Positions 43,574 through 52,607 of a stretch of 64,000 nucleotides of DNA are shown here, piece by piece (position 1 is the first letter of the stretch; each line of letters opens with the position of its first letter). The translations under genes and the position numbers were made by a program. The notes under the pieces are model-generated. The model made no database searches, had not been told where the DNA came from, and worked only from the letters and a program-made list of their open reading frames with translations. The stretch is from assembly GCA_000024525.1 (NCBI GenBank), contig CP001769.1:620001-684000 (forward strand), given 5' to 3'. The stretch is from Spirosoma linguale DSM 74. GTDB lineage: Bacteria > Bacteroidota > Bacteroidia > Cytophagales > Spirosomataceae.

Positions 43574-44566
43574 ATGTTAGCTAATCATAATCCGTTCGCA
43601 GGACGGAAATCATCGTTGCTTGTAGCCTTGCTGGTCTGGTTGACAGTTTCTTTTTCAGCATGTAATGAAGCAGACAAAAACACCCCTACTTTCCCCACAA
43701 TTGGTGAGATTGTTAATACGGGCAGTCGGTTTACCTTGTTAAAAGCAGCCCTGCTTCGGGCCGGTCTGGATGGGGTAATGGCTCAGCCCGGCACCTACAC
43801 GGTATTTGCCCCAACAGACGATGCTTTCAAGGCATTTGGGTATGTAGATGCTGCCGCGATTAACGCGGCTCCTGTCGAGTTACTAAAAACGGTATTGCAG
43901 TACCACGTTCTGGGTGCCCGGGTTCCCGCGTCGGACATACCAACGGCGATCAATACTGCTCAGCCAACACTGTCGGGTTTGCCCGTATACATATCGAAAG
44001 TTGCATCGGGCACCGGTACATCATCGGTTGTGTCAGTCAACGGGGCCCGCGTTTTACAGGCCGACGGACAGGCTAGTAATGGGGTTGTTCATGCGATTGA
44101 CCGCGTACTGCTGCCGCCCGTTTTCGGGAATGTAGCCGCTACTGTTCAGGGCATTCCCACGCTGCTGCCGACCGCTTCGTTTAAGCTTCTGCTGGCCGCA
44201 GTCACAAAAACAGGTATTGGTGGAGCACTGACCGGGCCAGGGCCACTAACAGTATTTGCACCGACCGATGCCGCCTTTAAAGCAGTGGGTATCGACTCTA
44301 CCGTGATTGCCAATACATCAGCAACGGTTTTAACCGGTATTCTTACCTATCACGTGCTTAGCAGCCGTACCTATACACCTCTTGTTACGAACGGAGCCAG
44401 CCTGTCTACGCTACAGGGTGGAACCATCACGGCGGGTGCCAGCACAACGGGTATAACCGTTACGGGGAAAGGAAATATGGGCGTAGCGTCCAATATTACC
44501 GGTCCCGATATTACGGCTACGAACGGTGTTGTACACATCATCGACCGCGTTTTATTGCCTCAGTAG
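43574..44566 (+). CDS. Fasciclin (FAS1) domain lipoprotein
   Basis: The 330-residue protein has a lipoprotein signal (Cys near residue 30 in SFSACNEAD) and two FAS1 domains: about 45-185 with YTVFAPTDDAFKAF and about 195-330 with LTVFAPTDAAFKAV. The H1 and H2 boxes (VFAPTD and YHVL) and the NGVVHAIDRVLLP end are both present twice. FAS1 domains mediate adhesion and protein binding. It is on the outer membrane or in the periplasm. Confidence 0.92.
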   Translation: MLANHNPFAGRKSSLLVALLVWLTVSFSACNEADKNTPTFPTIGEIVNTGSRFTLLKAALLRAGLDGVMAQPGTYTVFAPTDDAFKAFGYVDAAAINAAPVELLKTVLQYHVLGARVPASDIPTAINTAQPTLSGLPVYISKVASGTGTSSVVSVNGARVLQADGQASNGVVHAIDRVLLPPVFGNVAATVQGIPTLLPTASFKLLLAAVTKTGIGGALTGPGPLTVFAPTDAAFKAVGIDSTVIANTSATVLTGILTYHVLSSRTYTPLVTNGASLSTLQGGTITAGASTTGITVTGKGNMGVASNITGPDITATNGVVHIIDRVLLPQ

Positions 44567-44584
44567 GTTCGGATTAACGATCAG

Positions 44585-44643
44585 GAAGGGCGCAACAACA
44601 GCCAGGGAAATAATACTATTCCCTGGCTGCTGTTGCGCCCTTC
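44585..44643 (+). terminator. 25-bp hairpin terminator of the fasciclin gene
   Basis: Arms 44585-44609 and 44619-44643 match at 24 of 25 positions with a nine-base loop. No strong T-tract follows, but the stem is very stable. Confidence 0.72.
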
Positions 44644-44814
44644 GCTGTTACGAAACACCTGCTGACCTGCCCGTTCAACAGGAATCAAAACCCTTATCTA
44701 ACTGTTCTCTTTAAGCAAGGTTTTATCCGTACTTCTTCAGAATTTGTCGGGGTTGATGCGCGTGATTGTCCGCAATACTGTCGACCTTTGGACTATTGAC
44801 AGCTACTTTACCGA

Positions 44815-47800
44815 ATGGCCAAACCAACCAAAAAACTGTTTTTATTAGACGCGCTGGCACTTATTTACCGCGCTCACTTCGCCTTTAGCAAATCGCCCCG
44901 TATCTCATCGAGGGGTATCAATACGTCGGCGGTGTTCGGGTTTATGAACGCCATGATCGAGGTGTTAACGAAAGAGAAACCGACGCACATCGGTGTCGCT
45001 TTCGACTCGGCGAAAAAGACATTCCGGCACGAGTCCTTTCCGATGTACAAGGCCAATCGGCAATCGCAGCCCGAAGATATCAGCGTGGCTATGCCATACA
45101 TCAAGCAGATTGTGGAAGCGATGCATATCCCCATGCTGATTCTGGACGGATACGAAGCCGACGATATCATTGGCACTATCGCAAAAAAAGCCGCTCTGGC
45201 TGATTTTGAGGTGTATATGATGACGCCTGACAAAGATTACGGGCAGTTGGTGGAAGAACACATTCATATTTACAAGCCCGCCTTCATGGGCAAACCCGCC
45301 GAAAAGCTGGGCGTAACGGAAGTGCTCGAACGCTGGCAGATCGAGCGTATCGAGCAGGTAACGGATATGCTCGGGCTGATGGGCGATTCGGTCGATAACA
45401 TCCCCGGTATTCCGGGCATCGGCGAAAAAACGGCGCAGAAGCTCATCGCTGACTTCGGTTCGGTCGAGAACCTCATTGCCCGCGCCGATGAACTGAAAGG
45501 GAAACTGAAAGAAAACGTTGTCAATTTTGCCCAGCAGGGACTTATGTCGAAAGAACTGGCCACCATTCACCTGGATGTGCCGGTGCCATTCGATGAAGAA
45601 CACCTGCGCCATACCGAATACGATAAACCCCGGTTGGCCGCCTTGCTGGACGAACTCGAATTTCGGCAGATGAAGACCCGCCTGCTGGGTGGCAGTTACG
45701 ACGAGAAACCGTTGCCAACGGCTTTCCAGGCTCCCGGTTCAGCACAGATGAACCTGTTCGACTCACCTGGTGGCGACAGCCCTGCCTTCCTGCCGTTTCC
45801 CAATATGGGGTCAAACAATCCATCGGGGGCAAGTGATCTGCCATTTGATTTTGGTAGCGAGACGACTCCAACTGCTGCACCCGTTGAGAAGCCCAAAGGC
45901 AAGCGCACCGCTGTTAAAGTACCCGTTGCGTCGGGTTCTAAAGCGACTCCCAAAGGCGTGACGGATACCATTACGGCGGACGATAAACTGGGCGCGGAGG
46001 TGAGTGAAACGGACGCCCCCGCTTACCTCGACGTGTATCCCGATTACGAAATCGACGAAAATCAGCCCGAACGACGCAAGACTATTTTGTCGGTCAAGCA
46101 CGACTACCGGCTGGTCGATACTGCCGAACTGCGGGCTAGTCTGGTACACTACTTAAGCCAGCAGGAGAGCCTTTGCTTCGACTCCGAAACGACTGCTATC
46201 GACCCCGTTGAAGCCGATCTTGTTGGGTTGTCCTTCGCGTATCGTGCGGGCGAAGCCTTCTACGTACCCGTTCCCGCCGACCGGGCCGAAGCGCAGGCGA
46301 TTGTTGATCAGTTCAAACCCGTTTTCGAGAATCCGACCATTGAGAAGGTTGGACAGAACCTGAAGTACGACCTGCTGATGCTGAAAAAGTATGGCGTGGA
46401 AGTACAGGGTAAGCTGTTCGATACCATGATTGCCCATTACCTGATTGAGCCCGAAATGCGGCACAACATGGACATGATGGCCATGACCTACCTGAACTAT
46501 AGCCCGGTTGAGATTGAAGCCTTGATCGGCAAGAAAGGGAAAGGGCAGTTGACCATGCGCGACGTGGACATTCAGAAAGTGGTGGATTATGCGGGCGAGG
46601 ATGCCGATATTACCCTGCAACTGAAACACGCATTCGCCCCCCGGCTCGAAAAAGATAACCTGCACAAACTCTTCGATCAGGTCGAAATGCCGCTCGTTCA
46701 AGTGCTCACGGATCTGGAACTGGAGGGTATTAAAATTGACACCAACGCGCTATCTGAATTGTCGGCCACGCTGGAGGTCGATATGCGGCAGGTGCAGCAG
46801 GAAATTTTTGAGATTGCCGGTGAGTCGTTCAACATCGGCTCGCCGAAGCAATTGGGCGAAGTGCTGTTCGATAAACTCAAGCTCGACAAGAACGCCAAAA
46901 AGACCAAAACCGGGCAGTACGCCACGGGCGAGGAAATCCTGTCGAAGCTCGAAGCCGAGCACGAAATAGCCCGCAAAATTCTCGATTACCGCGAGTTGAT
47001 CAAACTTAAGAACACCTACGTCGATGCGCTGCCGTTGTTGATCAGCAAGCGTACCGGTCGGATTCATACGTCGTTCAATCAGGCGGTAGCGGCCACTGGT
47101 CGGCTGTCATCGACCAATCCTAACTTGCAAAACATCCCGATTCGGACGCCACGCGGGCAGGAAATCCGGAAAGCGTTCGTACCGCGCGGACCGGAGTTTG
47201 TGATCATGTCAGCCGACTATTCGCAGATCGAACTACGAATTATGGCCGCTTTCAGTGGTGATCAGACTATGCTCGAAGCCTTCAACAACGGCGTCGATAT
47301 TCATACCCAAACAGCCAGCAAGGTATTCCATGTGGGGCTCGACGAAGTAACCAGCGACATGCGTCGGAAGGCCAAAACCATCAATTTTGGTATCATTTAC
47401 GGCATATCGTCCTTTGGCCTGGCGCAACGGCTCAAGATTCCGCGCAAAGAGGCAGGGCAGATCATTGAAGAGTATTTCGCGGGTTTCCCGGCGGTAAAAG
47501 ACTACATCGACCAGTGCATCGAAAAAGCACGCGGCTTTGGCTATGCCGAAACCATACTGGGTCGTCGGCGGTACCTGCGCGACATCAACTCCCGCAACCA
47601 GACCGACCGTATGTTTGCCGAGCGTAACGCCGTGAACGCTCCCATTCAGGGCAGTGCTGCCGACATGCTCAAGATTGCCATGATCCAGATTCACGAGTTC
47701 ATGCAGGCCGAGCGGTTGAAGTCCAAAATGATCCTGACCGTACACGACGAACTCGTCTTCGACGCCCACCGCGACGAAATCGACTTGTTGCGCGTGCGTG

Positions 47801-47889
47801 TAGACGAGATCATGAAGAACGCCATCCCGATGGGTGTAAAGATGGAAACTGGCATCGGCACGGGCGAGAACTGGTTGTTGGCGCACTAA
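44815..47889 (+). CDS. polA: DNA polymerase I
   Basis: The 1024-residue protein has the 5'-3' exonuclease (about 1-290, FDSAKKTFRHE, GEKTAQKLI), a 3'-5' exonuclease with DSE (D456 and E458) and a family A polymerase with RRKAKTINFGIIYG and VHDELVF near 976. It fills gaps in repair and removes primers. Between the exonuclease domains lies an Ala/Pro/Gly-rich linker of about 110 residues that is longer than in E. coli. It holds QMNLF at 311-315, a possible sliding-clamp-binding motif. The window shows no partner gene; the next downstream gene is a serine hydrolase. Confidence 0.97.
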   Translation: MAKPTKKLFLLDALALIYRAHFAFSKSPRISSRGINTSAVFGFMNAMIEVLTKEKPTHIGVAFDSAKKTFRHESFPMYKANRQSQPEDISVAMPYIKQIVEAMHIPMLILDGYEADDIIGTIAKKAALADFEVYMMTPDKDYGQLVEEHIHIYKPAFMGKPAEKLGVTEVLERWQIERIEQVTDMLGLMGDSVDNIPGIPGIGEKTAQKLIADFGSVENLIARADELKGKLKENVVNFAQQGLMSKELATIHLDVPVPFDEEHLRHTEYDKPRLAALLDELEFRQMKTRLLGGSYDEKPLPTAFQAPGSAQMNLFDSPGGDSPAFLPFPNMGSNNPSGASDLPFDFGSETTPTAAPVEKPKGKRTAVKVPVASGSKATPKGVTDTITADDKLGAEVSETDAPAYLDVYPDYEIDENQPERRKTILSVKHDYRLVDTAELRASLVHYLSQQESLCFDSETTAIDPVEADLVGLSFAYRAGEAFYVPVPADRAEAQAIVDQFKPVFENPTIEKVGQNLKYDLLMLKKYGVEVQGKLFDTMIAHYLIEPEMRHNMDMMAMTYLNYSPVEIEALIGKKGKGQLTMRDVDIQKVVDYAGEDADITLQLKHAFAPRLEKDNLHKLFDQVEMPLVQVLTDLELEGIKIDTNALSELSATLEVDMRQVQQEIFEIAGESFNIGSPKQLGEVLFDKLKLDKNAKKTKTGQYATGEEILSKLEAEHEIARKILDYRELIKLKNTYVDALPLLISKRTGRIHTSFNQAVAATGRLSSTNPNLQNIPIRTPRGQEIRKAFVPRGPEFVIMSADYSQIELRIMAAFSGDQTMLEAFNNGVDIHTQTASKVFHVGLDEVTSDMRRKAKTINFGIIYGISSFGLAQRLKIPRKEAGQIIEEYFAGFPAVKDYIDQCIEKARGFGYAETILGRRRYLRDINSRNQTDRMFAERNAVNAPIQGSAADMLKIAMIQIHEFMQAERLKSKMILTVHDELVFDAHRDEIDLLRVRVDEIMKNAIPMGVKMETGIGTGENWLLAH

Positions 47890-47978
47890 GTAAGGATAAA
47901 GAGTTGTGGTACGAGTAGCTGGCTCGGGCATTTGCCCGTGCCTTCTCATATACGCGAGCATTCGCTCGCCAAACACAA

Positions 47979-48013
47979 AGCCCCATCCCAGGCCAATAAG
48001 CCAGGATGGGGTT
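47979..48013. terminator. Imperfect hairpin downstream of polA
   Basis: GCCCCATCC-containing arms at 47979-47993 and 47999-48013 pair with a small bulge and a six-base loop, followed by TTTC. A short GCGAGC-ATTC-GCTCGC hairpin lies just upstream (near 47954). Confidence 0.5.
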
Positions 48014-48115
48014 TCTTGCCATTTATCCGGGCTATCAACCGACAACTCACTTTTCATAAGGCCGATATATAGAAAGTGGTAATCTTGAAAACCAATCACT
48101 TTCCTGTCTCCTCTT

Positions 48116-49852
48116 ATGAAAAAGATACGCTACCAGATCGGCTTATCGGCACTCGTTTTCCTGCTTGTTTCGATTGCGGGCTTTGCCCAGACAAAATCCG
48201 CAAAAATCGACGCGCTCGTTCAGCAATATGTCGCCAACCGCCAGTTCAACGGCTCCGTGCTGGTGGCCGAAAAAGGGCAGGTGATTTTTAAGAAAGGCTA
48301 CGGTATGGCCAATATGGAGTGGAATATTCCCAACGCGCCGGATACAAAATTCCGGCTGGGGTCCATTACCAAGCAGTTTACGGCCATGCTGATCATGCAA
48401 CTGGTCGAAAAAGGGAAGCTGAAGCTGACCGGGAAAATCACAGATTATCTGCCCGACTACCCGAAAGCTACCGGCGACAAAATCACGATTCACCACCTGC
48501 TCACGCATACATCCGGCATCCCGAACTACACCAACTTTCCCAAATTCTTCGAAACACAAAGTCGGGAGCCAGTTACGCCCGAATCGTTTATAAAGACGTT
48601 CTCGAACATGCCACTGGACTTTGAGCCGGGTACCAAATTTTCCTACAGCAACTCGGGCTACTTCCTGCTGGGTACTATCATCGAGAAAGTAACGGAAAAA
48701 TCGTATGCTGAGGTATTGAACGAAAACATCCTTAAACCTGCGCAGATGATCAATACGGGCTACGATCTGTTTGGCCCCATTATACCCAAACGGGCAGCGG
48801 GTTATGAAAAGAAAGGGAATGCTTACGTAAATGCCCCTTATCTGGATATGTCGATTCCATATGCGGCTGGGTCGATGTACTCGACCGTCGAGGATTTGTA
48901 CCGCTGGGATCAGATTTTGTATACCGACAAACTACTGTCGGCCAGTGGAAAAGCGGCTATGTATACTCCGTTCATTGACGGCTACGCGTACGGATGGGGT
49001 GTTGGAAAAGCAAAGATTGGCCAGCTAAAAGACAGTCTGTTAGTGATTGAGCACTCGGGTGGTATCAACGGTTTCAACACCATTATTAGCCGCTTGCCCA
49101 AAGACAAGCAACTGGTCGTTTTGCTGAATAATACGGGTGGGGCACCGCTCGGCGATATGCGCAAAAACATCATGCGCATCCTGTACGATCAGTCGGTAGA
49201 AGCCCCTAAAAAGCCCATTGCCGACCTGCTGCGCCAATCGGTGCTGAATGACCCTTTGGAAAAAACGAAACAAAAGTTTAGTGCCTGGAAAGCCGATAAA
49301 ACCTATGCGGTGGACGAAAATGAGATCAACGCCCTCGGGTATGAACTCATGCGGGAAGATAAGGACAAGGAAGCACTGGTTGTCTTTAACCTCAATGCCG
49401 ATGCGTTTCCGGAATCGTATAATGTCTATGACAGTCGGGGTGAATTGTATAAAAACATGGGTAACAAAGTAGCTGCCATTCAGGATTACAAAAAGTCGGT
49501 GGCACTTAACCCGCGCAATACCAATGGGTTTTTGATGCTAAAAGAGTTGGGAGAGACTGTTGAGGTGCCCAAACAGGAAGGCGTTGTCGTGGATAAAGCT
49601 ACGCTGGAATCGTATGTTGGCGAGTATCAGTTAGCACCAAGTTTCTCCATTGTCATCACGCGTGAAGGCGACAAACTATACGGGCAGGCTACCGGACAAA
49701 GTCGCTTCGAACTCTTCCCCGAATCCAAAACCAAATTTTATCTGAAAGTCGTTGATGCCCAAGTAACCTTCTCCAGCAATGACAAAGGCGAAGTAGAGCA
49801 ACTTACTCTGCACCAGAATGGGCAGAATATGCCGGGCAAACGGCTGCGCTAA
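48116..49852 (+). CDS. Serine hydrolase with TPR-like and DUF3471-type C-terminus
   Basis: The 578-residue protein has a signal peptide, a beta-lactamase/transpeptidase-like domain with S83-I-T-K86 and YSNSGY as the YxN motif, and EHSGGINGF. After about residue 390 it has TPR-like helices (YNVYDSRGELYKNMGNKVAAIQDYKKSVALNPRN) and a C-terminal DUF3471-like beta domain (EYQLAPSFSIVITREGDKL). It is probably a periplasmic esterase or peptidase. The extra domains may bind other proteins or substrate. Confidence 0.85.
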   Translation: MKKIRYQIGLSALVFLLVSIAGFAQTKSAKIDALVQQYVANRQFNGSVLVAEKGQVIFKKGYGMANMEWNIPNAPDTKFRLGSITKQFTAMLIMQLVEKGKLKLTGKITDYLPDYPKATGDKITIHHLLTHTSGIPNYTNFPKFFETQSREPVTPESFIKTFSNMPLDFEPGTKFSYSNSGYFLLGTIIEKVTEKSYAEVLNENILKPAQMINTGYDLFGPIIPKRAAGYEKKGNAYVNAPYLDMSIPYAAGSMYSTVEDLYRWDQILYTDKLLSASGKAAMYTPFIDGYAYGWGVGKAKIGQLKDSLLVIEHSGGINGFNTIISRLPKDKQLVVLLNNTGGAPLGDMRKNIMRILYDQSVEAPKKPIADLLRQSVLNDPLEKTKQKFSAWKADKTYAVDENEINALGYELMREDKDKEALVVFNLNADAFPESYNVYDSRGELYKNMGNKVAAIQDYKKSVALNPRNTNGFLMLKELGETVEVPKQEGVVVDKATLESYVGEYQLAPSFSIVITREGDKLYGQATGQSRFELFPESKTKFYLKVVDAQVTFSSNDKGEVEQLTLHQNGQNMPGKRLR

Positions 49853-49880
49853 TTGTTTGATAAATTGAATAATTCTAAGG

Positions 49881-49921
49881 TAACGGCGGGTGACATTCAG
49901 CAAGAGTGTTGCCCGCCGTTA
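49881..49921 (+). terminator. Terminator of the serine hydrolase gene
   Basis: TAACGGCGGG (49881-49890) pairs with CCCGCCGTTA (49912-49921), followed by TTTCTG. Confidence 0.7.
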
Positions 49922-50215
49922 TTTCTGTTGGTCATTATAAATGGATTGCTTCCGATCAAACGAGTGACTCATCTTTTTTGTCCAGAATAATTTAAACGTT
50001 TAAACAAGCTTTGGAGCCAGTGGGTGAAGCTTATCACCCGCGATACAGACCGTAATTGTATCGGCTGGCTAATAAATTAGAACATTTGGGGAATAGGGAA
50101 CAATTTTGCACTTTTTTTATTTGCGTGATAGAGTAGGCCATGCTCAACGGTGGTCTATAGTGAGCTTTCTCTGTTGAAAGAATTCACGAGCTGTCAGAAA
50201 AATAGTACGCTGCAA
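49922..50215. other. Intergenic region before the MFS gene
   Basis: The 294 bases are moderately A/T-rich. They hold the palindrome at 49991-50004 and no ORF with a family match. A longer in-frame GTG start for the MFS gene (50150) lies here and is rejected. Confidence 0.5.
49991..50004. promoter_or_regulatory. CG-centred palindrome, possible operator
   Basis: TTTAAACGTTTAAA is a perfect 14-bp palindrome centred on CG, the typical shape of LacI-family operators. It lies 212 bases before the MFS start codon. The binding protein is unknown. Confidence 0.3.
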
Positions 50216-51415
50216 ATGAAAAAAAGTCTGTTACCACTTGCCATTGGGGGCTTCGGTATTGGTATGACCGAGTTCGTCATCATGGGTATCCTGCCCGACG
50301 TGGCCAGTTCCCTCCAAATCTCCATTCCCGTTGCCGGACACCTGATCTCGTCGTATGCGCTGGGCGTCGTTTTGGGCGCTCCGTTGCTGGTGGGCATTGC
50401 CGGGAATTACCCGCCTAAGAAAATTCTGCTGGGCCTGATGGCTTTATTTACGTTTTGTAACGCCCTTTCGTCGTTTGCGCCAAACTATGAGATCATGATG
50501 ATTACCCGTCTGCTGTCGGGCTTGCCGCATGGTGCGTTCTTTGGCGTTGGGGCTGTGGTTGCCAGTCGGCTGGCAGGCAAAGGAAAAGAAGCGCAGGCAA
50601 TTTCGATGATGTTTGCCGGTCTTACCGTGGCCAACATTATTGGCGTACCGCTGGGCACCTATATCGGTCACACCATGAGCTGGCGCATTACGTTCATTAT
50701 TATAGCCGCTGTGGGGTTGGCTACCATGTTCTGCATTCAGAAATTATTGCCGGTGATGCCCGTAGTAGGGGAGTCTAGCCTGCGTAAAGACCTGAAACTG
50801 TTCACTCGGGTAGAGCCCTGGCTGATTCTGGGCATTACAGCCATCGGCACCGGCGGTTTGTTTGCCTGGTTCAGCTACATCGCCCCCTTGCTGACTGAAG
50901 TTGCTCATTTTGGCAGCAGCCAGATTACCTGGATACTGATTCTGGCAGGTCTGGGCATGGCTACCGGTAACCTGATTTCCGGCCGCACCGCCGACCTGAT
51001 CTCACCCAGCAAAGCAACCGCGCTATTTTTACTGCTGATGACCTGTAGCCTGATCGGCGTGTATTTTGTGGCGCAGTATCAAATACCGTTGCTGATCATG
51101 ACCTTCATTACGGGAGCTATTGCCTTCTCGCTGGGTGCACCGATACAAATTTTAATGATCCGGGCCGCCAATGGCTCCGAAATGCTGGCTTCGTCGGTTA
51201 GTCAGGCGGGGTTTAATATGGGCAACGCGCTCGGTGCCTACCTGGGAGGTTTGCCCATTGCCGCCGGATTGGGCTATGCTTCGCCCGAATGGGTAGGTGC
51301 TGCACTGGCATTTGCTGGTTTTGGTCTGGCTATGGTGGTTTATTTCCGGCAGAAAGAAAAAGGCGTAGACGAAACCGAAGAAGTCACTCACTATGAACTG
51401 GTAGCTGGTCATTAG
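50216..51415 (+). CDS. MFS transporter, AraJ/DHA1-like
   Basis: The 399-residue protein has about 12 transmembrane segments and starts KKSLLPLAIGGFGIGMTEFVIMGILPD, the typical opening of the AraJ/YdhP-like DHA1 group of drug or sugar exporters. The MFS motif GNYPPKKILLG lies after the second segment and SGRTADLISPSKA in the second half. The substrate is not predictable. The ATG at 50216 is preferred over a GTG at 50150 because the added 22 residues are not hydrophobic or conserved. Confidence 0.87.
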   Translation: MKKSLLPLAIGGFGIGMTEFVIMGILPDVASSLQISIPVAGHLISSYALGVVLGAPLLVGIAGNYPPKKILLGLMALFTFCNALSSFAPNYEIMMITRLLSGLPHGAFFGVGAVVASRLAGKGKEAQAISMMFAGLTVANIIGVPLGTYIGHTMSWRITFIIIAAVGLATMFCIQKLLPVMPVVGESSLRKDLKLFTRVEPWLILGITAIGTGGLFAWFSYIAPLLTEVAHFGSSQITWILILAGLGMATGNLISGRTADLISPSKATALFLLLMTCSLIGVYFVAQYQIPLLIMTFITGAIAFSLGAPIQILMIRAANGSEMLASSVSQAGFNMGNALGAYLGGLPIAAGLGYASPEWVGAALAFAGFGLAMVVYFRQKEKGVDETEEVTHYELVAGH

Positions 51416-51438
51416 TTGAATTGAGTGAATAGGTGAAT

Positions 51439-51453
51439 AGTGGAGTAAGTGAA
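51439..51453. repeat. Copy of dispersed word AGTGGAGTAAGTGAA
   Basis: The same 15-mer is found at 30902-30916, also just beyond the end of a gene. It is followed by partly complementary GACTCCAC at 51464-51471. Confidence 0.5.
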
Positions 51454-51510
51454 GTAGGACTTACTGACTCCACAAGCTTACCGATTCAACAATATTTTAC
51501 CTTACTTATC

Positions 51511-51547
51511 AACGGATTCTGTACTTTACGCAGAATCCGTTTTTTGT
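51511..51547 (+). terminator. Terminator-like hairpin just before the band-7 gene
   Basis: AACGGATTCTG (51511-51521) pairs with CAGAATCCGTT (51531-51541), followed by TTTTTG. It ends about 20 bases before the ATG at 51566, so it ends the MFS transcript or acts as a leader element. Confidence 0.75.
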
Positions 51548-51565
51548 TTCTAACCAATTGACCTT

Positions 51566-52531
51566 ATGAATTTTTTACTGATCGTTTTTATTCTGGCGCT
51601 GGTCGTTATCTACCTCTCTGTTGTCATTGTACAGCAGGGTACTGTTGCCGTCATTACCGTATTTGGGAAGTACGCTCGTGTGCTTCGGCCGGGGCTAAAC
51701 TTTAAAATTCCATTTATCGAAGTTATTTACCGCCGTATCTCAATCCAGAATCGCTCCGTCGAACTGGCGTTTCAGGCCATTACCGCCGATCAGGCCAATG
51801 TCAATTTCAAAGCCATGCTGGTGTATTCGGTCCTGAATCAGGAAGAAGAAACTGTTAAAAATGTGGCCTTTAAGTTCATCGACGAAGCCTCCTTCATGCA
51901 GGCACTGATTCGAACCATCGAAGGCTCCATCCGGAGCTTTGTGGCTACCAAACGACAGTCGGAGATTTTGGCGCTACGCTCCGAAATTATCGAGCACGTA
52001 AAATCGCAGCTTGACACCCTGCTCGAAAGCTGGGGCTATCACCTCACCGATCTACAGCTCAACGACATTGCATTCGATGAGGTCATTATGCGGTCGATGG
52101 CGCAGGTCGTAGCGTCATCGAACCTGAAAGCAGCCGCCGAAAACGAAGGTCAGGCGTTGCTCATCACGAAAACCAAAGCTGCCGAAGCAGAAGGAAATGC
52201 CATTCAGATTTCGGCTGAAGCCGAGAAAAAAGCGTCGCAGTTACGCGGTCAGGGGGTGGCTCTTTTCCGGGAGGAGGTTGCCAAGGGTATGGCCGAATCA
52301 GCCAAAGTAATGACAGAGGCCAAGCTGGATGCTTCGCTGATTCTGTTCTCGATCTGGACGGAGGCCATCAAGCATTTTGCCGAGAATGGGCGGGGCAACG
52401 TTATTTTCCTGGATGGCTCAACCGATGGGATGGAGAAAACGATGAAGCAGTTGCTGGCTGTTCAAACCCTGAACAGTGGTATCGAATCGAGTGGTATCAT
52501 CGCACCACCACCTGTATCTGGTAGACAATAG
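51566..52531 (+). CDS. SPFH/band 7 (prohibitin-like) membrane protein
   Basis: The 321-residue protein has an N-terminal transmembrane segment (LLIVFILALVVIYLSVVIV), then a band 7 domain starting GTVAVITVFGKYARVLRPGLNFKIPF and a long charged coiled-coil region with AEAEGNAIQISAEAEKKASQ. Such proteins form membrane microdomain rings or stabilise proteases. The stop is 76 bases before the universal stress protein gene. Function is inferred from family. Confidence 0.92.
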   Translation: MNFLLIVFILALVVIYLSVVIVQQGTVAVITVFGKYARVLRPGLNFKIPFIEVIYRRISIQNRSVELAFQAITADQANVNFKAMLVYSVLNQEEETVKNVAFKFIDEASFMQALIRTIEGSIRSFVATKRQSEILALRSEIIEHVKSQLDTLLESWGYHLTDLQLNDIAFDEVIMRSMAQVVASSNLKAAAENEGQALLITKTKAAEAEGNAIQISAEAEKKASQLRGQGVALFREEVAKGMAESAKVMTEAKLDASLILFSIWTEAIKHFAENGRGNVIFLDGSTDGMEKTMKQLLAVQTLNSGIESSGIIAPPPVSGRQ

Positions 52532-52607
52532 CCTGATAAAATTCGATAAATGTTGGGAACGTTACGCCTTTCATTTGTTGATCCTAACAAACCTGATTCA
52601 CGCACAA

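Noticed and set aside
47930..47975. Small hairpins with GGGCATTTGCCC and GCGAGC/GCTCGC as a REP element
   Set aside because: Too short and only one example is visible, so no repeat family can be claimed.
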